A stretch of 64,000 nt of DNA from RH-AL1 sp965249685 (GTDB lineage Bacteria; Pseudomonadota; Alphaproteobacteria; Rhizobiales; Beijerinckiaceae). Shown in pieces: positions 49,777 to 59,737 of the stretch. The position numbers were made by a program, and so were the translations under genes. The notes beneath the pieces are model-generated. The model had not been told where the DNA came from, did not search any database, and saw only the letters and a program-made list of their open reading frames with translations. The stretch spans positions 2,914,001 through 2,978,000 of the forward strand of contig CBDFMN010000003.1 in the NCBI GenBank assembly GCA_965249685.1, read 5' to 3'. Each line of letters opens with the position of its first letter. The first letter of the stretch is position 1.

Positions 49777-51999
49777 TCAGCCGCCGAACAGCCGATCCAG
49801 CATCGTACGGCCCTCCTGCGAAGGGCCGCGGCGATCGCTCGCACCCTCGTCGGGAATGTCGGCGGGCGGCACGAGGTCGTCGCGACGTACGATGTCGTTG
49901 CGCCGCGACGGGCGTTGCGAGGCGCGATACGGCGGCATGTCCGCTGGTGCAGGCCGATAGCCGTAGCCGGCCTGCTCGTCGCGCCACCCGCTCTGCGGCG
50001 TCGGCATCGCTGCCACAGAGCCGGAGTCGCGCGCGGGAGCCTCGTCGTCGCCGAACGGCGAGTCGCCGTTCGGCGCGCCATGCCACGTGCCGAGCGGCAG
50101 CAGGCTCGGCGCCTCCTCGGCCAGCGCCCCCTTCATGAAGCGCGACCAGACCTCGACCGGCAACGTGCCGCCGGACGCCTTCCTGGTCGGCGAGGAATCG
50201 TCGTTGCCGAGCCAGACACCGGTGACGAGGCGGCCGGTGTAGCCGATGAACCAGGCGTCGCGCCAATCCTGGCTCGTGCCGGTCTTGCCGCCGGCCTGCC
50301 ATCCCGGAATCTCGCCCTTGCGCGCCGTGCCGGAGATCAGCGTCTCCGTCATCATCGTGTTCATCATCGGCACCAGCCGAGCGTCCACCACCCGGCCGTT
50401 GTTGCCCGGTCGCCGCTGGTACAGTGTGGCGCCGCCCGCGCTCTTGACGCGGGTGATGATGTGCGGCTGCACGCCGATGCCACCGTTGGCGAAAGGCACA
50501 TAGGCGCTCACCAGCTCGAGCGGCGAGACCTCAGAGGTGCCGAGCGCGATGGAGGCGTTGGGCTGCAGGTCGGACGTGATGCCGAGCCGGTGCGCGGTCG
50601 AGACGACCGCTCGCGGGCCGGCTTCCAGGCCGATGCGGACCGCGACCGTGTTGAGCGAGAGGGACAGCGCCTTGGTCAGCGTCACCGGTCCCATGTACTC
50701 GCGCGAGTAGTTCTCCGGCTGCCAGCCCTTGACGTTGATCGGACCGTCTTCGCGCACGGAATCGGGGGTTAGCCCCCGCTCCAGCGCCGCCAGGTACACG
50801 AAGGGCTTGAACGAGGAGCCCGGTTGACGCTTGGCCGCCACCGCGCGGTTGAACTGGCTCTCCGCATAGTTGCGTCCGCCGATCAGCGCGCGGATCGACC
50901 CGTCCGGGTCCATCGCGACGAGCGCGCCTTGACTGACGCCGAACTTGGCGCCCTTTCTGTCCAGTTCTTCGGTCAAGGCTTTCTCGCCGAGCGTCTGCAG
51001 CGGTAGGCTGATCGTGGTAGTAACGACGATGTCGTCCTCGACGCGCCCGATCGTGTCGTCGAGCGTGTCCACGACGTAGTCGGCGGCATAGTTGACCGAA
51101 CCCGCGCCGGCTGGGGACACGGCATGCGCGGGCTTGGCCAGTGCCAGCTTCGCCATACCCTCGGTGATGAAGCCCTCGTCCCGCATCGCCGCCACGACCT
51201 GCGCGGCGCGCTCGACGGCCGCCTGCGGGTTGCGATTGGGTGCGAGCTTGGTCGGTGCCTTCATGAGGCCTGCGAGCATCGCCGCCTCCTGCAGCGACGT
51301 ATCCTTGGCACCGTGCCCGAAATACTTGCGTGCGGCAGCCTCGACGCCGAACGCACCGGAGCCGAAATAGACCCGGTTTAGATAGAGTTCGAGGATCTGC
51401 GCCTTGGTGTAGCGGTGCTCCAGCCACAGGGCGAGAATCGCCTCCTGGATCTTGCGCGAGGCCGTGCGCTCCTGCGTCAGGAACAGGTTCTTGGCGAGCT
51501 GTTGCGTCAAGGTCGAGCCGCCCTGCATCCCGCCGCGGCCGGAGACGTCGCGCAGCACCGCCCGGCCGATCCCCAATGGGTCGAGCCCAAAATGCGAATA
51601 GAACCGGCGATCCTCGATGGCGACAAAGGCCTTCGGCAGGTAGGAAGGCAGGTCGCCGATCCGTACCGCGGCGCCCCCGGTGTCGCCGCGGTTGGCGATG
51701 AGCTGCCCCTCCGCGCTCATCACCGCGATGTTCGGCGGCCGCTTGGGAATGGTGAGTTGATCGATGGGAGGCAGCTTGGCGGCGTAATAGGCGACGGTTG
51801 CCGCGCCGGCGAGCCCGACCCAGATGCCGAGCACGAGCGTCCAGCGCGCCGCCGTACCGAGCAGCGAGCGGCGGGCGCGCCGGCCGCGCTTGCTCGAAGA
51901 CGACCGGCGGGTCGCGGCGCGCCGCCCGGCCCGCTCCTCCGCATCGAAGTCGCGTTCGAAGCGCGGCTCGCGTCGTTCCGGCTTGCCGCCCTTGGCCAT
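49777..51999 (-). CDS. class A penicillin-binding protein (PBP1A family)
   Basis: The 740-residue protein polymerises and cross-links peptidoglycan in the periplasm. It has a cytoplasmic basic start, a membrane anchor at about residues 48-72, the glycosyltransferase domain (catalytic Glu in AIEDRRFYSHFG, then GGSTLTQQLAKN), and the transpeptidase domain with SxxK in PGSSFKPF, the SLN-type loop in LSLSLNTVA, and KTG in GGKTGTSQDWRDAWF. A long disordered tail of about 90 residues follows. It matches PBP1A/1C-like proteins of rhizobia. Confidence 0.92.
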   Translation of the reverse strand: MAKGGKPERREPRFERDFDAEERAGRRAATRRSSSSKRGRRARRSLLGTAARWTLVLGIWVGLAGAATVAYYAAKLPPIDQLTIPKRPPNIAVMSAEGQLIANRGDTGGAAVRIGDLPSYLPKAFVAIEDRRFYSHFGLDPLGIGRAVLRDVSGRGGMQGGSTLTQQLAKNLFLTQERTASRKIQEAILALWLEHRYTKAQILELYLNRVYFGSGAFGVEAAARKYFGHGAKDTSLQEAAMLAGLMKAPTKLAPNRNPQAAVERAAQVVAAMRDEGFITEGMAKLALAKPAHAVSPAGAGSVNYAADYVVDTLDDTIGRVEDDIVVTTTISLPLQTLGEKALTEELDRKGAKFGVSQGALVAMDPDGSIRALIGGRNYAESQFNRAVAAKRQPGSSFKPFVYLAALERGLTPDSVREDGPINVKGWQPENYSREYMGPVTLTKALSLSLNTVAVRIGLEAGPRAVVSTAHRLGITSDLQPNASIALGTSEVSPLELVSAYVPFANGGIGVQPHIITRVKSAGGATLYQRRPGNNGRVVDARLVPMMNTMMTETLISGTARKGEIPGWQAGGKTGTSQDWRDAWFIGYTGRLVTGVWLGNDDSSPTRKASGGTLPVEVWSRFMKGALAEEAPSLLPLGTWHGAPNGDSPFGDDEAPARDSGSVAAMPTPQSGWRDEQAGYGYRPAPADMPPYRASQRPSRRNDIVRRDDLVPPADIPDEGASDRRGPSQEGRTMLDRLFGG

Positions 52000-52243
52000 G
52001 GCCCGCTCCCACCCCCGCCCCGTGGGACGCCACAGCTTACGACCCCCGGCTTAAAGCGCCGTAAAACAGTGACCCACCACGACGACATGCCATTTCCGTG
52101 GCGTCCCGCAGCTTTTTGCAGCCTGTGCCGGAACCGCAGCGAGCGCCGCTTTTGTACGCTTCCCCCGCTTGCGATTTGCTTGTAGCCAAGCCACAGTCGC
52201 GCCCCCGGTTGTGGCTGCGGATCGGGCTGAACGGATTGGCGTC

Positions 52244-53362
52244 ATGAAAGTAACTTTGGAACGCGCGGTGCTGCTGAAATCGCTGGGCCACGTCCATCGC
52301 GTGGTCGAGCGGCGCAACACCATCCCGATCCTCTCCAACGTCTTGCTGCGCGCCCAGGGCCAGTCGCTGATGCTGAAGGCGACCGACCTCGATCTCGAAG
52401 TTACGGAGATCGTCGGCGCCGACGTGGGGCAGGATGGCGCGACCACGCTGCCGGCGCACATCCTCTACGACATCGTCCGCAAGTTCCCGGACGGGTCGCA
52501 GGTCTCGCTGGAGACGACGGGCGAGAACGGCCAACTCGTGCTGCGCTCCGGCCGCTCGCGCTTCAACCTGCAGTCGCTGCCGGAAACCGACTTTCCCGAC
52601 CTCGCCGCGGGCGACATGACGCATCGCTTCACCCTCGGCGCCACAGACCTGAAGCGTCTGATCGAAAAGACGCAGTTCGCCATCTCCAACGAAGAAACGC
52701 GCTACTATCTCAACGGCATCTTCATGCACACGATCGACGCGGAGGGGCACCTCATGCTGCGCGCTGTGGCGACCGACGGTCATCGTCTGGCGCGCGTCGA
52801 GGTCGCCGCCCCGGACGGTTCGGCCGGGATGCCCGGGATCATCGTGCCGCGCAAGACGGTCGCCGAGGTGCAAAAGCTCATCGACGGCACGACGGACAGC
52901 GTGACGGTCGAGGTCTCGACCGCAAAAATCCGCTTCACCTTCGGCGACGTGGTCCTGACATCGAAACTGATAGACGGCACGTTTCCCGACTATCTCCGCG
53001 TCATCCCGAGCGGCAATGACAAGCGGCTGACGGTGGAGCGCGCGCCTTTCGCGGCGGCGGTGGACCGCGTCTCCACCATCTCCTCCGAGCGCGGCCGGGC
53101 GGTCAAGCTGGCGGTGGCCGATGGCAAGCTCACCCTCTCCGTCACCAACCCCGATTCCGGCTCGGCCGTCGAGGAGTTGGAGGTGGACTACGACGCCGCC
53201 CCGCTCGACATCGGCTTCAACGCCCGTTACCTCCTCGACATCACGGCGCAGATCGACGGTGACACGGCACTGTTCAAACTGGCCGATCCCGGCTCGCCGA
53301 CCCTCGTGCTCGATCGCGACGGAGCCCCGGCCCTCTACGTGCTGATGCCGATGCGGGTGTGA
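52244..53362 (+). CDS. dnaN: DNA polymerase III beta subunit (sliding clamp)
   Basis: DnaN forms the ring that holds polymerase III on DNA. The 372-residue product matches the family along its whole length, from MKVTLERAVLLKSLGHVHRVVERRNTIPILSNV to the final ALYVLMPMRV. The start ATG lies after a 244-base gap from the divergent PBP gene. dnaA, often upstream in other bacteria, is not in the window; separation of dnaN from dnaA is usual in this order. A MEKHLA gene overlaps the stop (GTGA). Confidence 0.98.
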   Translation: MKVTLERAVLLKSLGHVHRVVERRNTIPILSNVLLRAQGQSLMLKATDLDLEVTEIVGADVGQDGATTLPAHILYDIVRKFPDGSQVSLETTGENGQLVLRSGRSRFNLQSLPETDFPDLAAGDMTHRFTLGATDLKRLIEKTQFAISNEETRYYLNGIFMHTIDAEGHLMLRAVATDGHRLARVEVAAPDGSAGMPGIIVPRKTVAEVQKLIDGTTDSVTVEVSTAKIRFTFGDVVLTSKLIDGTFPDYLRVIPSGNDKRLTVERAPFAAAVDRVSTISSERGRAVKLAVADGKLTLSVTNPDSGSAVEELEVDYDAAPLDIGFNARYLLDITAQIDGDTALFKLADPGSPTLVLDRDGAPALYVLMPMRV

Positions 53363-53817
53363 TCAGGCGCGTCGACCTGCGGCAGGACGAGGCGTTCTTC
53401 ACGCTCCTGGTGGACAGCCACCGGCGACTGATCGGGTCGCCGCTCGGCGTGAACCTCGGACTTCCACCCTGCAGCGCAGCCTGGCTCTACGCCGAGGCGC
53501 CCTATTGCGTGCTGGCACATGATGCGGGTGACGACCCGCACTTCACCTACGCCAATTGCGCGGCGCAAGCCTGCTTCGGCTACGCGTGGGAGGAGTTCGT
53601 CGGCCTTCCCTCGCGCCTTTCGGCCGCGCCGCTCGACCAAAACGAGCGCCAACGCCTGCTCGACGCGGTAGCGGCCCATGGCTTCATCACCGACTACCAC
53701 GGGCAACGGGTCGCCAGGTCGGGGCGCCGCTTCTGGATCACGGCTACGGTATGGAACCTCGTTGACGGCGGCGGCCGCAAGGCCGGGCAGGCCGCCTCGT
53801 TCGCCGTGCCGAACTGA
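53359..53817 (+). CDS. MEKHLA domain protein
   Basis: The 152-residue protein starts at a GTG that overlaps the dnaN stop, so it is translationally coupled. The sequence (AFFTLLVDSHRRLIGSPLG near the start, WLYAEAPYCVLAHDAGDDPHFTYANCAAQACFGY and ending in a TVWNLVD strand) matches the MEKHLA family, which is distantly like a PAS domain (also found at the end of plant HD-ZIP III proteins). Function unknown; PAS-like folds usually sense small ligands. Confidence 0.85.
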   Translation: MIRRVDLRQDEAFFTLLVDSHRRLIGSPLGVNLGLPPCSAAWLYAEAPYCVLAHDAGDDPHFTYANCAAQACFGYAWEEFVGLPSRLSAAPLDQNERQRLLDAVAAHGFITDYHGQRVARSGRRFWITATVWNLVDGGGRKAGQAASFAVPN

Positions 53818-53853
53818 TAGGGCTGCCAGGCTCGCGTCCGCCCGCCCGATCAA

Positions 53854-54372
53854 TTACGGGGCGGCATAGCCGGCGAAATCGCGGACGACGTTCTCGTAGA
53901 CCGAGCGCTTGAAGGGGATGATCAGCCGCGCGAGGTTCTCCATGCGCTCCCAGCGCCACGTCTCGAACTCCGGGCGAAACCCGCCGGAGGGAGCCGCGAC
54001 GTTGATCTCGCTGTCCTCGCCCTCGAAGCGCAGCGCGAACCACTTCTGCCGCTGGCCCTGGTAGCGCCCGCGCCAGGCTTTCTTCGTGGCGTCGACCGGC
54101 AGGTCGTAGGTGTACCAGTCGGGCGCTTCAGCGATCAGCGAGATGGACGTGACGTTCGTTTCCTCCGCCAGTTCGCGCAGGGCCGCCTGGTAGGGGTTCT
54201 CGCCGGGGTCGATACCCCCCTGCGGCATCTGCCACAGGTGCTCGCTTGGGATCGCGTCGGACACCCGCTTGGGGCGACGTTGGCCGATGAACACCAACCC
54301 CTGTTTATTGAGGAGCATGATGCCGACGCAGGGACGGTAGTGCCCGGCCTCGGCGGGAAAGGGCCGGTTCAT
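53854..54372 (-). CDS. rppH: RNA pyrophosphohydrolase RppH
   Basis: RppH removes pyrophosphate from mRNA 5-prime ends and starts decay. The 172-residue Nudix protein has the full box GGIDPGENPYQAALRELAEET, and the family features YRPCVGIMLLN at the start and the WFALRFEG segment in the middle. The start is the ATG shared with relatives; the upstream deacetylase gene overlaps it (ATGA). It is the last gene of the rsfS-to-rppH cluster. Confidence 0.95.
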   Translation of the reverse strand: MNRPFPAEAGHYRPCVGIMLLNKQGLVFIGQRRPKRVSDAIPSEHLWQMPQGGIDPGENPYQAALRELAEETNVTSISLIAEAPDWYTYDLPVDATKKAWRGRYQGQRQKWFALRFEGEDSEINVAAPSGGFRPEFETWRWERMENLARLIIPFKRSVYENVVRDFAGYAAP

Positions 54373-55565
54373 GGCGTCCTCGCGACGACGGGCGCGGCCG
54401 AACCGGCGAGCGAACTGACCGGAACCAGGGCGAGGCCCTTGGCCCCCAGCGTTCCGACGAAGGTGGCGAGAGCAGCCAACGATCCGGGGCTGGCACCGAC
54501 GGCGGCCACCGCAGCGCCCTTCGCGCGCGCTATCGCCTCCACCTTCACGGTGACGGCGCGAACCGCGCCGGCATCCGCGTCGGCCTCCAGCACGAGGTCG
54601 GCCTTAGCGACCGGCGGGACGCCCGGTAATCCGGCGAGCGGGGCCGCCGCGCGCCCATCCTCCGCGTAAAGCAGGCCGCGTCCGCCGATCTCTTGAAGCA
54701 TGGTCGTCATCGCCGCTTGGTCGGTGGCCAGTAAGCCGCCGTGAAAATTGCTGACGCCGACATAACCACTCATCCGGCTCATCAGCCAGCGGAGATCGTC
54801 CAGCATCGCCACCGGAGCGGCGCCGGCGCGTAGCGCGTGTGCCGCAGGACGTCCCTCTTCGCGGTCAGGCGCCACAGCGAGTTGCAGCAGCACTTCGTGC
54901 CCGGCCGCCTTGGCGCGCTCGGCGAAGGCGTCGAGCGTCTCGCCATAGGGAGAGAACGCCAGGCTGACCGCGGCCGGCATTCGCCCGATCGCGTCGTCCG
55001 TCAGCGCGCGATCCGATCCAAGCCCGGTCACCACGATGGCGATGCGCGGCGTACCGAGGCCGATCGCACCGCTGAGGACAGGCGGCCGAGCGTAGACATC
55101 GCTCGGCCGCGTGCCGTCGGCACCGATCCGCGGGAGAGGCCCGTAGCGGGTCGCCTCGATCAGCCGCCGGTCGACAGGAGCGACTTCGTTCAACCCGAGC
55201 GCCTGCTGCACCTTGATGACGAGCGGCCCCGACCCCGTCTGCGCCTGGCCGGCGCGAAAGACGCTGACGCCGTTTTCGATGCGCGCCGCCGGAGCGGGCG
55301 CGGCGCTGACCGGCGCCGACGGGACGGGCGCGGGGTCGTGCGTCGGGTCGGCGACTTGCGCGGCCTGTGGAGAAAGACGTGAGGAAGCCGGCGGCAGGGC
55401 AGCGACGACGAAGGGCTCACCGCCGCGCGGGTCGGCCGTGACCAGCGCTGCCGCGAGTGCGGCGGCCGCTCCGCCGCCGAGGACCGCAAGGAGGACGCCG
55501 CGGTGCGACCTGGCACGCCGCGGCGGGTCCAGTCCCAGCGGCCTGTTCAGATCGTCGTCACCCAT
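54369..55565 (-). CDS. divergent polysaccharide deacetylase (YibQ-like) family protein
   Basis: The 398-residue protein has a single N-terminal membrane anchor (about residues 20-45), a Pro/Ala-rich linker, and a C-terminal NodB-like barrel (PRIAIVVTGLGSDRALTDDAI; GHEVLLQLAV; the YVGVSNFHGG loop). Members of this branch (DUF610) lack most catalytic metal ligands of true deacetylases; here no clear HxxxH motif is seen, so activity is doubtful. It is a fixed member of the envC-ctpA cluster in alphaproteobacteria and is likely periplasmic. Confidence 0.85.
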   Translation of the reverse strand: MGDDDLNRPLGLDPPRRARSHRGVLLAVLGGGAAAALAAALVTADPRGGEPFVVAALPPASSRLSPQAAQVADPTHDPAPVPSAPVSAAPAPAARIENGVSVFRAGQAQTGSGPLVIKVQQALGLNEVAPVDRRLIEATRYGPLPRIGADGTRPSDVYARPPVLSGAIGLGTPRIAIVVTGLGSDRALTDDAIGRMPAAVSLAFSPYGETLDAFAERAKAAGHEVLLQLAVAPDREEGRPAAHALRAGAAPVAMLDDLRWLMSRMSGYVGVSNFHGGLLATDQAAMTTMLQEIGGRGLLYAEDGRAAAPLAGLPGVPPVAKADLVLEADADAGAVRAVTVKVEAIARAKGAAVAAVGASPGSLAALATFVGTLGAKGLALVPVSSLAGSAAPVVARTP

Positions 55566-55686
55566 CGGCTGGTCCTGGCAAGCGCACCGCCTCCGCTGTC
55601 TCCCGCCGCGCCGTCGTCACGCAAAAAGCCCAGTACCATATAGGGTGCTTCGGGCTGTTTGCGAAAGCCAAGCTCGGCCGCGAGCC

Positions 55687-57111
55687 CTACTTGGTCTGGA
55701 CCTTCGACGGGGGCGGCGCATCAGGCGTGCCACCCGTCGTCGGCGCGGCCGGTACCGGCGCGCCGGGCTGCACGGTGGTCGCCGGCGCGGCCACAGGCAT
55801 GGGTGCGGCGGGGGCCGGGGTCGAGGCGGTCTTCTTCACGCCGCGCAGCAGGTCCTCGGCGGCGATGAGCTGCTGATCGTTCTTCGGGTCCGGCGGGACG
55901 TAGGCGCTGGAGCCGTGCTCCTCCGACCCGTTGGTCAGGTGACCCTTGAGCGAAGCCTCGCCCTTGGTGTCGTCCTTGCCCTTGAGTTCGGCCGGCACGT
56001 CTTCCAGCACCTGGATGTCGGGCTCGATCCCCTTCGCCTGGATGGAGCGGCCCGACGGGGTGTAGTAGCGCGCGGTCGTCAGCCGCACCGCGCCGTTGTT
56101 CTGGCCGAGCGGAATGATCGTCTGCACGGAGCCTTTGCCGAAGGACCGCGTGCCGAGGATCGTCGCGCGCTTGTGGTCCTGCAGGGCGCCGGCCACGATC
56201 TCGGAAGCCGAAGCCGAGCCACCGTTGATCAGGATGACCAGTGGCTTGCCCTTGGAAATGTCACCCGGCCGCGCGTTGTAGCGCTGCGTCTCGTCGGCGT
56301 TGCGGCCGCGCGTCGAGACGATCTCGCCGTGGTCGAGGAAGGCGTTCGACACCGCGATCGACTGGTCGAGCAAGCCGCCCGGATTGTTGCGCAGGTCGAC
56401 GATATAGCCCTTGAACTTGTCGCCCGGGATCTCGCGGTTGAACTTCTCGATGGCCTCCTTCACCCCGTCGAACGTCTGCTCGTTGAATTGGGTGATGCGG
56501 ATGTAGCCGATGTCGCCGCCTTCGATCTTGTTGCGGACCGACTTGATGGTGATCACCGCGCGGGTCAGCTTGACGTCCTTCGCCTCCTTCTTCTCGCCGC
56601 GCAGGATCTTCAGGTTGACCGACGTGTTCACCGCGCCGCGCATCTTGTCGACGGCCTGGTTGAGGGTGAGGCCCTGCACGTTTTCGCCGTCGATGGCGCT
56701 GATGATGTCGCCCGAGAGGATGCCGGCCTTGGACGCAGGCGTGTCGTCGATGGGCGTGACGACCTTGATCAGCTCGTTTTCTTGCGTCACCTCGATGCCG
56801 AGGCCTCCGAACTCACCGCGCGTCTGCACCTGCATGTCGCGGAAGCTTTTCGCGTCCATGTAGGACGAGTGCGGGTCGAGAGAGGTCAGCATGCCGTTGA
56901 TCGCGGCCTCGACGAGCTTCTGATCCTCCGGCTTCTCGACGTAATCCGTGCGGATCTTCTCGAAGACATCGCCGAACAGGTTCAGGCTGCGGTAGGTGTC
57001 GGACGCGGCCGCGCGGGCGATGCCGGACGACAGCAGCCGTGTCTGCGTGCCGAGTGTGACGGTCGACGCGCCGAGGACCGCACCCAACAACACAAGCGAA
57101 ACTTTGCGCAT
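55687..57111 (-). CDS. ctpA: carboxy-terminal processing protease CtpA (S41)
   Basis: CtpA is a periplasmic Ser/Lys protease, often acting on cell-wall enzymes and lipoproteins. The 474-residue product has a signal anchor (MRKVSLVLLGAVLGA), a PDZ domain (residues of about 90-170) and the S41 core with the Ser in GGSASASEIVAGAL and the Lys in SFGKGSVQT. A Pro/Ala-rich tail follows from about residue 430. Its ATG overlaps the last base of the envC stop (TAATG), so the two are coupled, as in other rhizobia. Confidence 0.95.
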   Translation of the reverse strand: MRKVSLVLLGAVLGASTVTLGTQTRLLSSGIARAAASDTYRSLNLFGDVFEKIRTDYVEKPEDQKLVEAAINGMLTSLDPHSSYMDAKSFRDMQVQTRGEFGGLGIEVTQENELIKVVTPIDDTPASKAGILSGDIISAIDGENVQGLTLNQAVDKMRGAVNTSVNLKILRGEKKEAKDVKLTRAVITIKSVRNKIEGGDIGYIRITQFNEQTFDGVKEAIEKFNREIPGDKFKGYIVDLRNNPGGLLDQSIAVSNAFLDHGEIVSTRGRNADETQRYNARPGDISKGKPLVILINGGSASASEIVAGALQDHKRATILGTRSFGKGSVQTIIPLGQNNGAVRLTTARYYTPSGRSIQAKGIEPDIQVLEDVPAELKGKDDTKGEASLKGHLTNGSEEHGSSAYVPPDPKNDQQLIAAEDLLRGVKKTASTPAPAAPMPVAAPATTVQPGAPVPAAPTTGGTPDAPPPSKVQTK

Positions 57112-58559
57112 TATCCGCGAACCTTTTGAAGCTCCGGCTTCGCCCACCATGGGCCCGGATCGATAGTCGCCCCGTCTTTTCGAAACTCGACGTACAGGAT
57201 CGGCCGGGCTGCCTCGAGGGCCATGGCGGCAGCCAGCTTCGTGGATCCGTCGCCCATCACGGCGACCGGCTCACCGGCTAAGACGAACTGGCCCAAATCT
57301 ACGTTGATCCGCTCCATACCGGCAAGGACTATATAGTAGCCGCCGCCGGCGTTGATGATCAACAATTGGCCGAAGCTGCGGTAGGGGCCGGCATAGGCGA
57401 TCCAGCCGTCGCTTGGCGCCGCGACCACCGCGCCCGTTCCCGTCTGCAGCCTCAGGCCCTTTTCCGTGCCGCCAAAACCGTCGGGGCTGCCGAAGGCGCG
57501 CAGGGGAGAACCTCGCGCCGGGAGCGGCAGCAACCCTTTCAGGCTGACGAAGCCAACGGCCGGGGCCAGTCGCGCCGGGTCCTTTGCCGGCGGTTCCCTG
57601 GCAGGCGTGCCGGGACGAACCGCCGCATCCGCCGGGGGCAGGGCTGCGGCCATCTGCAGCGCGTCGACGCGGCGGGCGGCTTCGGCGGCGGCTGCCGACG
57701 GTTTGCTCTGCGCCTCCATGCGGCCGATCAAATCTTTGAGAGACGTCGCCTGCCCGGCAAGCGCCTGCGCGCGGTCCCGTTCCGCACCGAGCACGCCTTC
57801 CGCCTGCCCGAGCGCGGCTTGCCGGGCCTCGACAAGGGCCGCCAGACGCGTGCGCTCCGCCGCCACCTGCGCGAGGTCCTCGGACAGGGATCGGCGCTCG
57901 GCCTCGATCGCCTTGCGAGCGCGCGCCAGTTCCGCGAGATCGGCAACAAGCGCGTCGATCTCCGTCCGCATGCCCGGCAGCACGGCACCGAGCAGCATGG
58001 AGGTGCGGATCGCCTTCAGCACGTCGTCGGGATCGACGAGCAGGGCCGGGGGTGGCTTGCGCCCCATTCGTTGCAGCGCGGCAAGCACCTCCGCCACCAC
58101 GGCGCGTCGGCTGCCGAGCGATTGCTGCACCGCCTCCTCGCTGCGCAGGCCCTGGTCGAGCCGCGCCTGGGTCTCGGCCACCTGTGCCTCATCCGCGCCG
58201 ACTCGCGCCGTGGTCGCGATAAGCACCGCCCTGAGCTTGGTATGGTCGTCGCGCACCGCGTCGACCTCCGCCTGGAGAGTTTTGCGCCGCTCGGTGGACA
58301 CGTCGATGGAATCCTGCAGCCCGCGCAGCCTGATCTGCTGGTCGGCGGGCTGCGGCGCGGGCTCTTGCGCGCGAGCGGTGGCGGTGAGCAGCGCGGCAGC
58401 CAGGAACGCTGGCGCAACACCCGAGACCCGCGGCCGTCCTGTCCTCCGTGTCGCCTGAGAGGACTGTGCCGGTCGCGCCCGCGATGAAAGGTCCATGCGG
58501 ACCGGAACGCCGCTGATCGACGAACCACGCTCTTCGTCCCCGTCTCGCGCGTCTTGCAT
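57111..58559 (-). CDS. envC: murein hydrolase activator EnvC family protein
   Basis: EnvC-type proteins have a degenerate LytM (M23) domain that activates amidases at the division site. The 482-residue protein has a signal peptide (residues of about 35-64, ending in ARA), a long coiled coil of about 200 residues (rich in Ala, Arg, Glu, Leu), and the LytM-like domain from about residue 350 (GAVVAAPSDGWIAYAGPYRSFGQLLIINAGGGYY). The zinc ligands of active M23 enzymes (HxxxD, HxH) are not complete here, as expected for an activator. The start MQDARDG is the one closest to the signal; upstream sequence is out of frame with rlmH. Confidence 0.88.
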   Translation of the reverse strand: MQDARDGDEERGSSISGVPVRMDLSSRARPAQSSQATRRTGRPRVSGVAPAFLAAALLTATARAQEPAPQPADQQIRLRGLQDSIDVSTERRKTLQAEVDAVRDDHTKLRAVLIATTARVGADEAQVAETQARLDQGLRSEEAVQQSLGSRRAVVAEVLAALQRMGRKPPPALLVDPDDVLKAIRTSMLLGAVLPGMRTEIDALVADLAELARARKAIEAERRSLSEDLAQVAAERTRLAALVEARQAALGQAEGVLGAERDRAQALAGQATSLKDLIGRMEAQSKPSAAAAEAARRVDALQMAAALPPADAAVRPGTPAREPPAKDPARLAPAVGFVSLKGLLPLPARGSPLRAFGSPDGFGGTEKGLRLQTGTGAVVAAPSDGWIAYAGPYRSFGQLLIINAGGGYYIVLAGMERINVDLGQFVLAGEPVAVMGDGSTKLAAAMALEAARPILYVEFRKDGATIDPGPWWAKPELQKVRG

Positions 58560-58585
58560 CCCCCGTTCTCCTTCCCGTCGCCCGC

Positions 58586-59065
58586 TCAGGCCCGATGGTA
58601 GGGGTGGCCCGTCAGGATCGTCGTCGCGCGATAGAGTTGCTCGCTCGCCATGACCCGCACGAGTTGGTGGGGCCAGGTCATCGCACCGAACGCGACGACA
58701 TGCGAGGCGCCCCGCCGCCAAGCCGGGTCGAGCCCGTCGGGGCCGCCGATCACCAGGGCGAACGGCCCGGCGTCCGCGTCGCGCGCGGCGCCGATCAGGG
58801 CCGCGAAGCGGGCGCTGCCGAGCGCCGCCCCCTTTTCGTCGAGAGCCATGACGATGCCGCCGCTCGATCGGGCGGCGATCGCCTCCGCTTCCTCGAGCTT
58901 GCGGTCCTCCGGACGGCGGGCACGGCTCTCGTCGATTTCGTGCAGGCCGAAGGCAAGCCCGGCGGAGCGGCCGGCCAGCTTGGCGCGCTCCAGATAACGA
59001 GCGGCGAGGTCGCGCTCCGCGCCCGCCTTGGCGCGGCCGACGCAGACAAGCTCGACCCGCAGCAC
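58586..59065 (-). CDS. rlmH: 23S rRNA (pseudouridine1915-N3)-methyltransferase RlmH
   Basis: RlmH methylates pseudouridine 1915 in helix 69 on assembled ribosomes. The 159-residue SPOUT-class protein has the SAM-binding knot around ALVIGGPDGLDP and the C-terminal MASEQLYRATTILTGHPYHRA that is nearly invariant in the family. It lies seven bases downstream of rsfS, the standard pair. Confidence 0.96.
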   Translation of the reverse strand: MLRVELVCVGRAKAGAERDLAARYLERAKLAGRSAGLAFGLHEIDESRARRPEDRKLEEAEAIAARSSGGIVMALDEKGAALGSARFAALIGAARDADAGPFALVIGGPDGLDPAWRRGASHVVAFGAMTWPHQLVRVMASEQLYRATTILTGHPYHRA

Positions 59066-59072
59066 GGCAGGC

Positions 59073-59495
59073 CTAGCCCGCGCGCTGCTCGCTCGGTCGG
59101 TCGGCGCCCCACATCTTCTCGAGGTTGTAGAACTGCCGCACTTCGAGGCGGAACACGTGCACGATGACGTCTCCCGCGTCGATCAACACCCAGTCTCCGG
59201 CCGTCAGCCCCTCGATGCTCGGCGCGGTCCGACCGGTCTCCTTGAGCGCACGGACCACGCGATCCGCGATGGAGGCGACGTGGGTCGTGGAGCGACCGGT
59301 GGTGATCACCATCGCGTCGGCGATGCTGGTCTTTCCATGCAGGTCGATCACGGTCACGTCTTCGGCCTTCGCGTCCTCGAGACTCGCCATCACGACAGGC
59401 ACGAGGGATCCCGGTTCAAGCTCGCTGGAGCCTGTCAGGGGCGGAAACGACGGTGCCGCCGCTGCGCTGTAACCCGTGTTGATCAGTTCGGACAT
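59073..59495 (-). CDS. rsfS: ribosomal silencing factor RsfS
   Basis: RsfS binds L14 of the large subunit and blocks joining to 30S subunits when nutrients are low. The 140-residue product has the DUF143 core: SLEDAKAEDVTVIDLHGKTS, MVITTGRSTTHVASIADRVV, and the ending VIVHVFRLEVRQFYNLEKMW. The start is placed at the MSELINTG ATG; a start 24 codons upstream (59567) is possible but adds a non-family segment. In other rhizobia nadD precedes; here a divergent glgP is upstream. Confidence 0.94.
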   Translation of the reverse strand: MSELINTGYSAAAAPSFPPLTGSSELEPGSLVPVVMASLEDAKAEDVTVIDLHGKTSIADAMVITTGRSTTHVASIADRVVRALKETGRTAPSIEGLTAGDWVLIDAGDVIVHVFRLEVRQFYNLEKMWGADRPSEQRAG

Positions 59496-59737
59496 CCTTG
59501 GCCATCCGGTCTGTGGGCCGGTCCAACCGTGAGCATGGCCGAAGTGCGGGCTTTTTTCAATTGACAATTGGTCCCGCCCGCGATTCCGACTTGGGCGGAC
59601 CCTGCAGGGCGCGCATGGGGAGGCTGCGGCATCGGCCCCATCGAATCAACCAACTGGTGGTAGGGTGCCGGCGGCTCGGCGGTCGGCAAGAAACCTGCTT
59701 GTTCGGCGGCTGCTCAATTAGGACTGGATGCGCGACG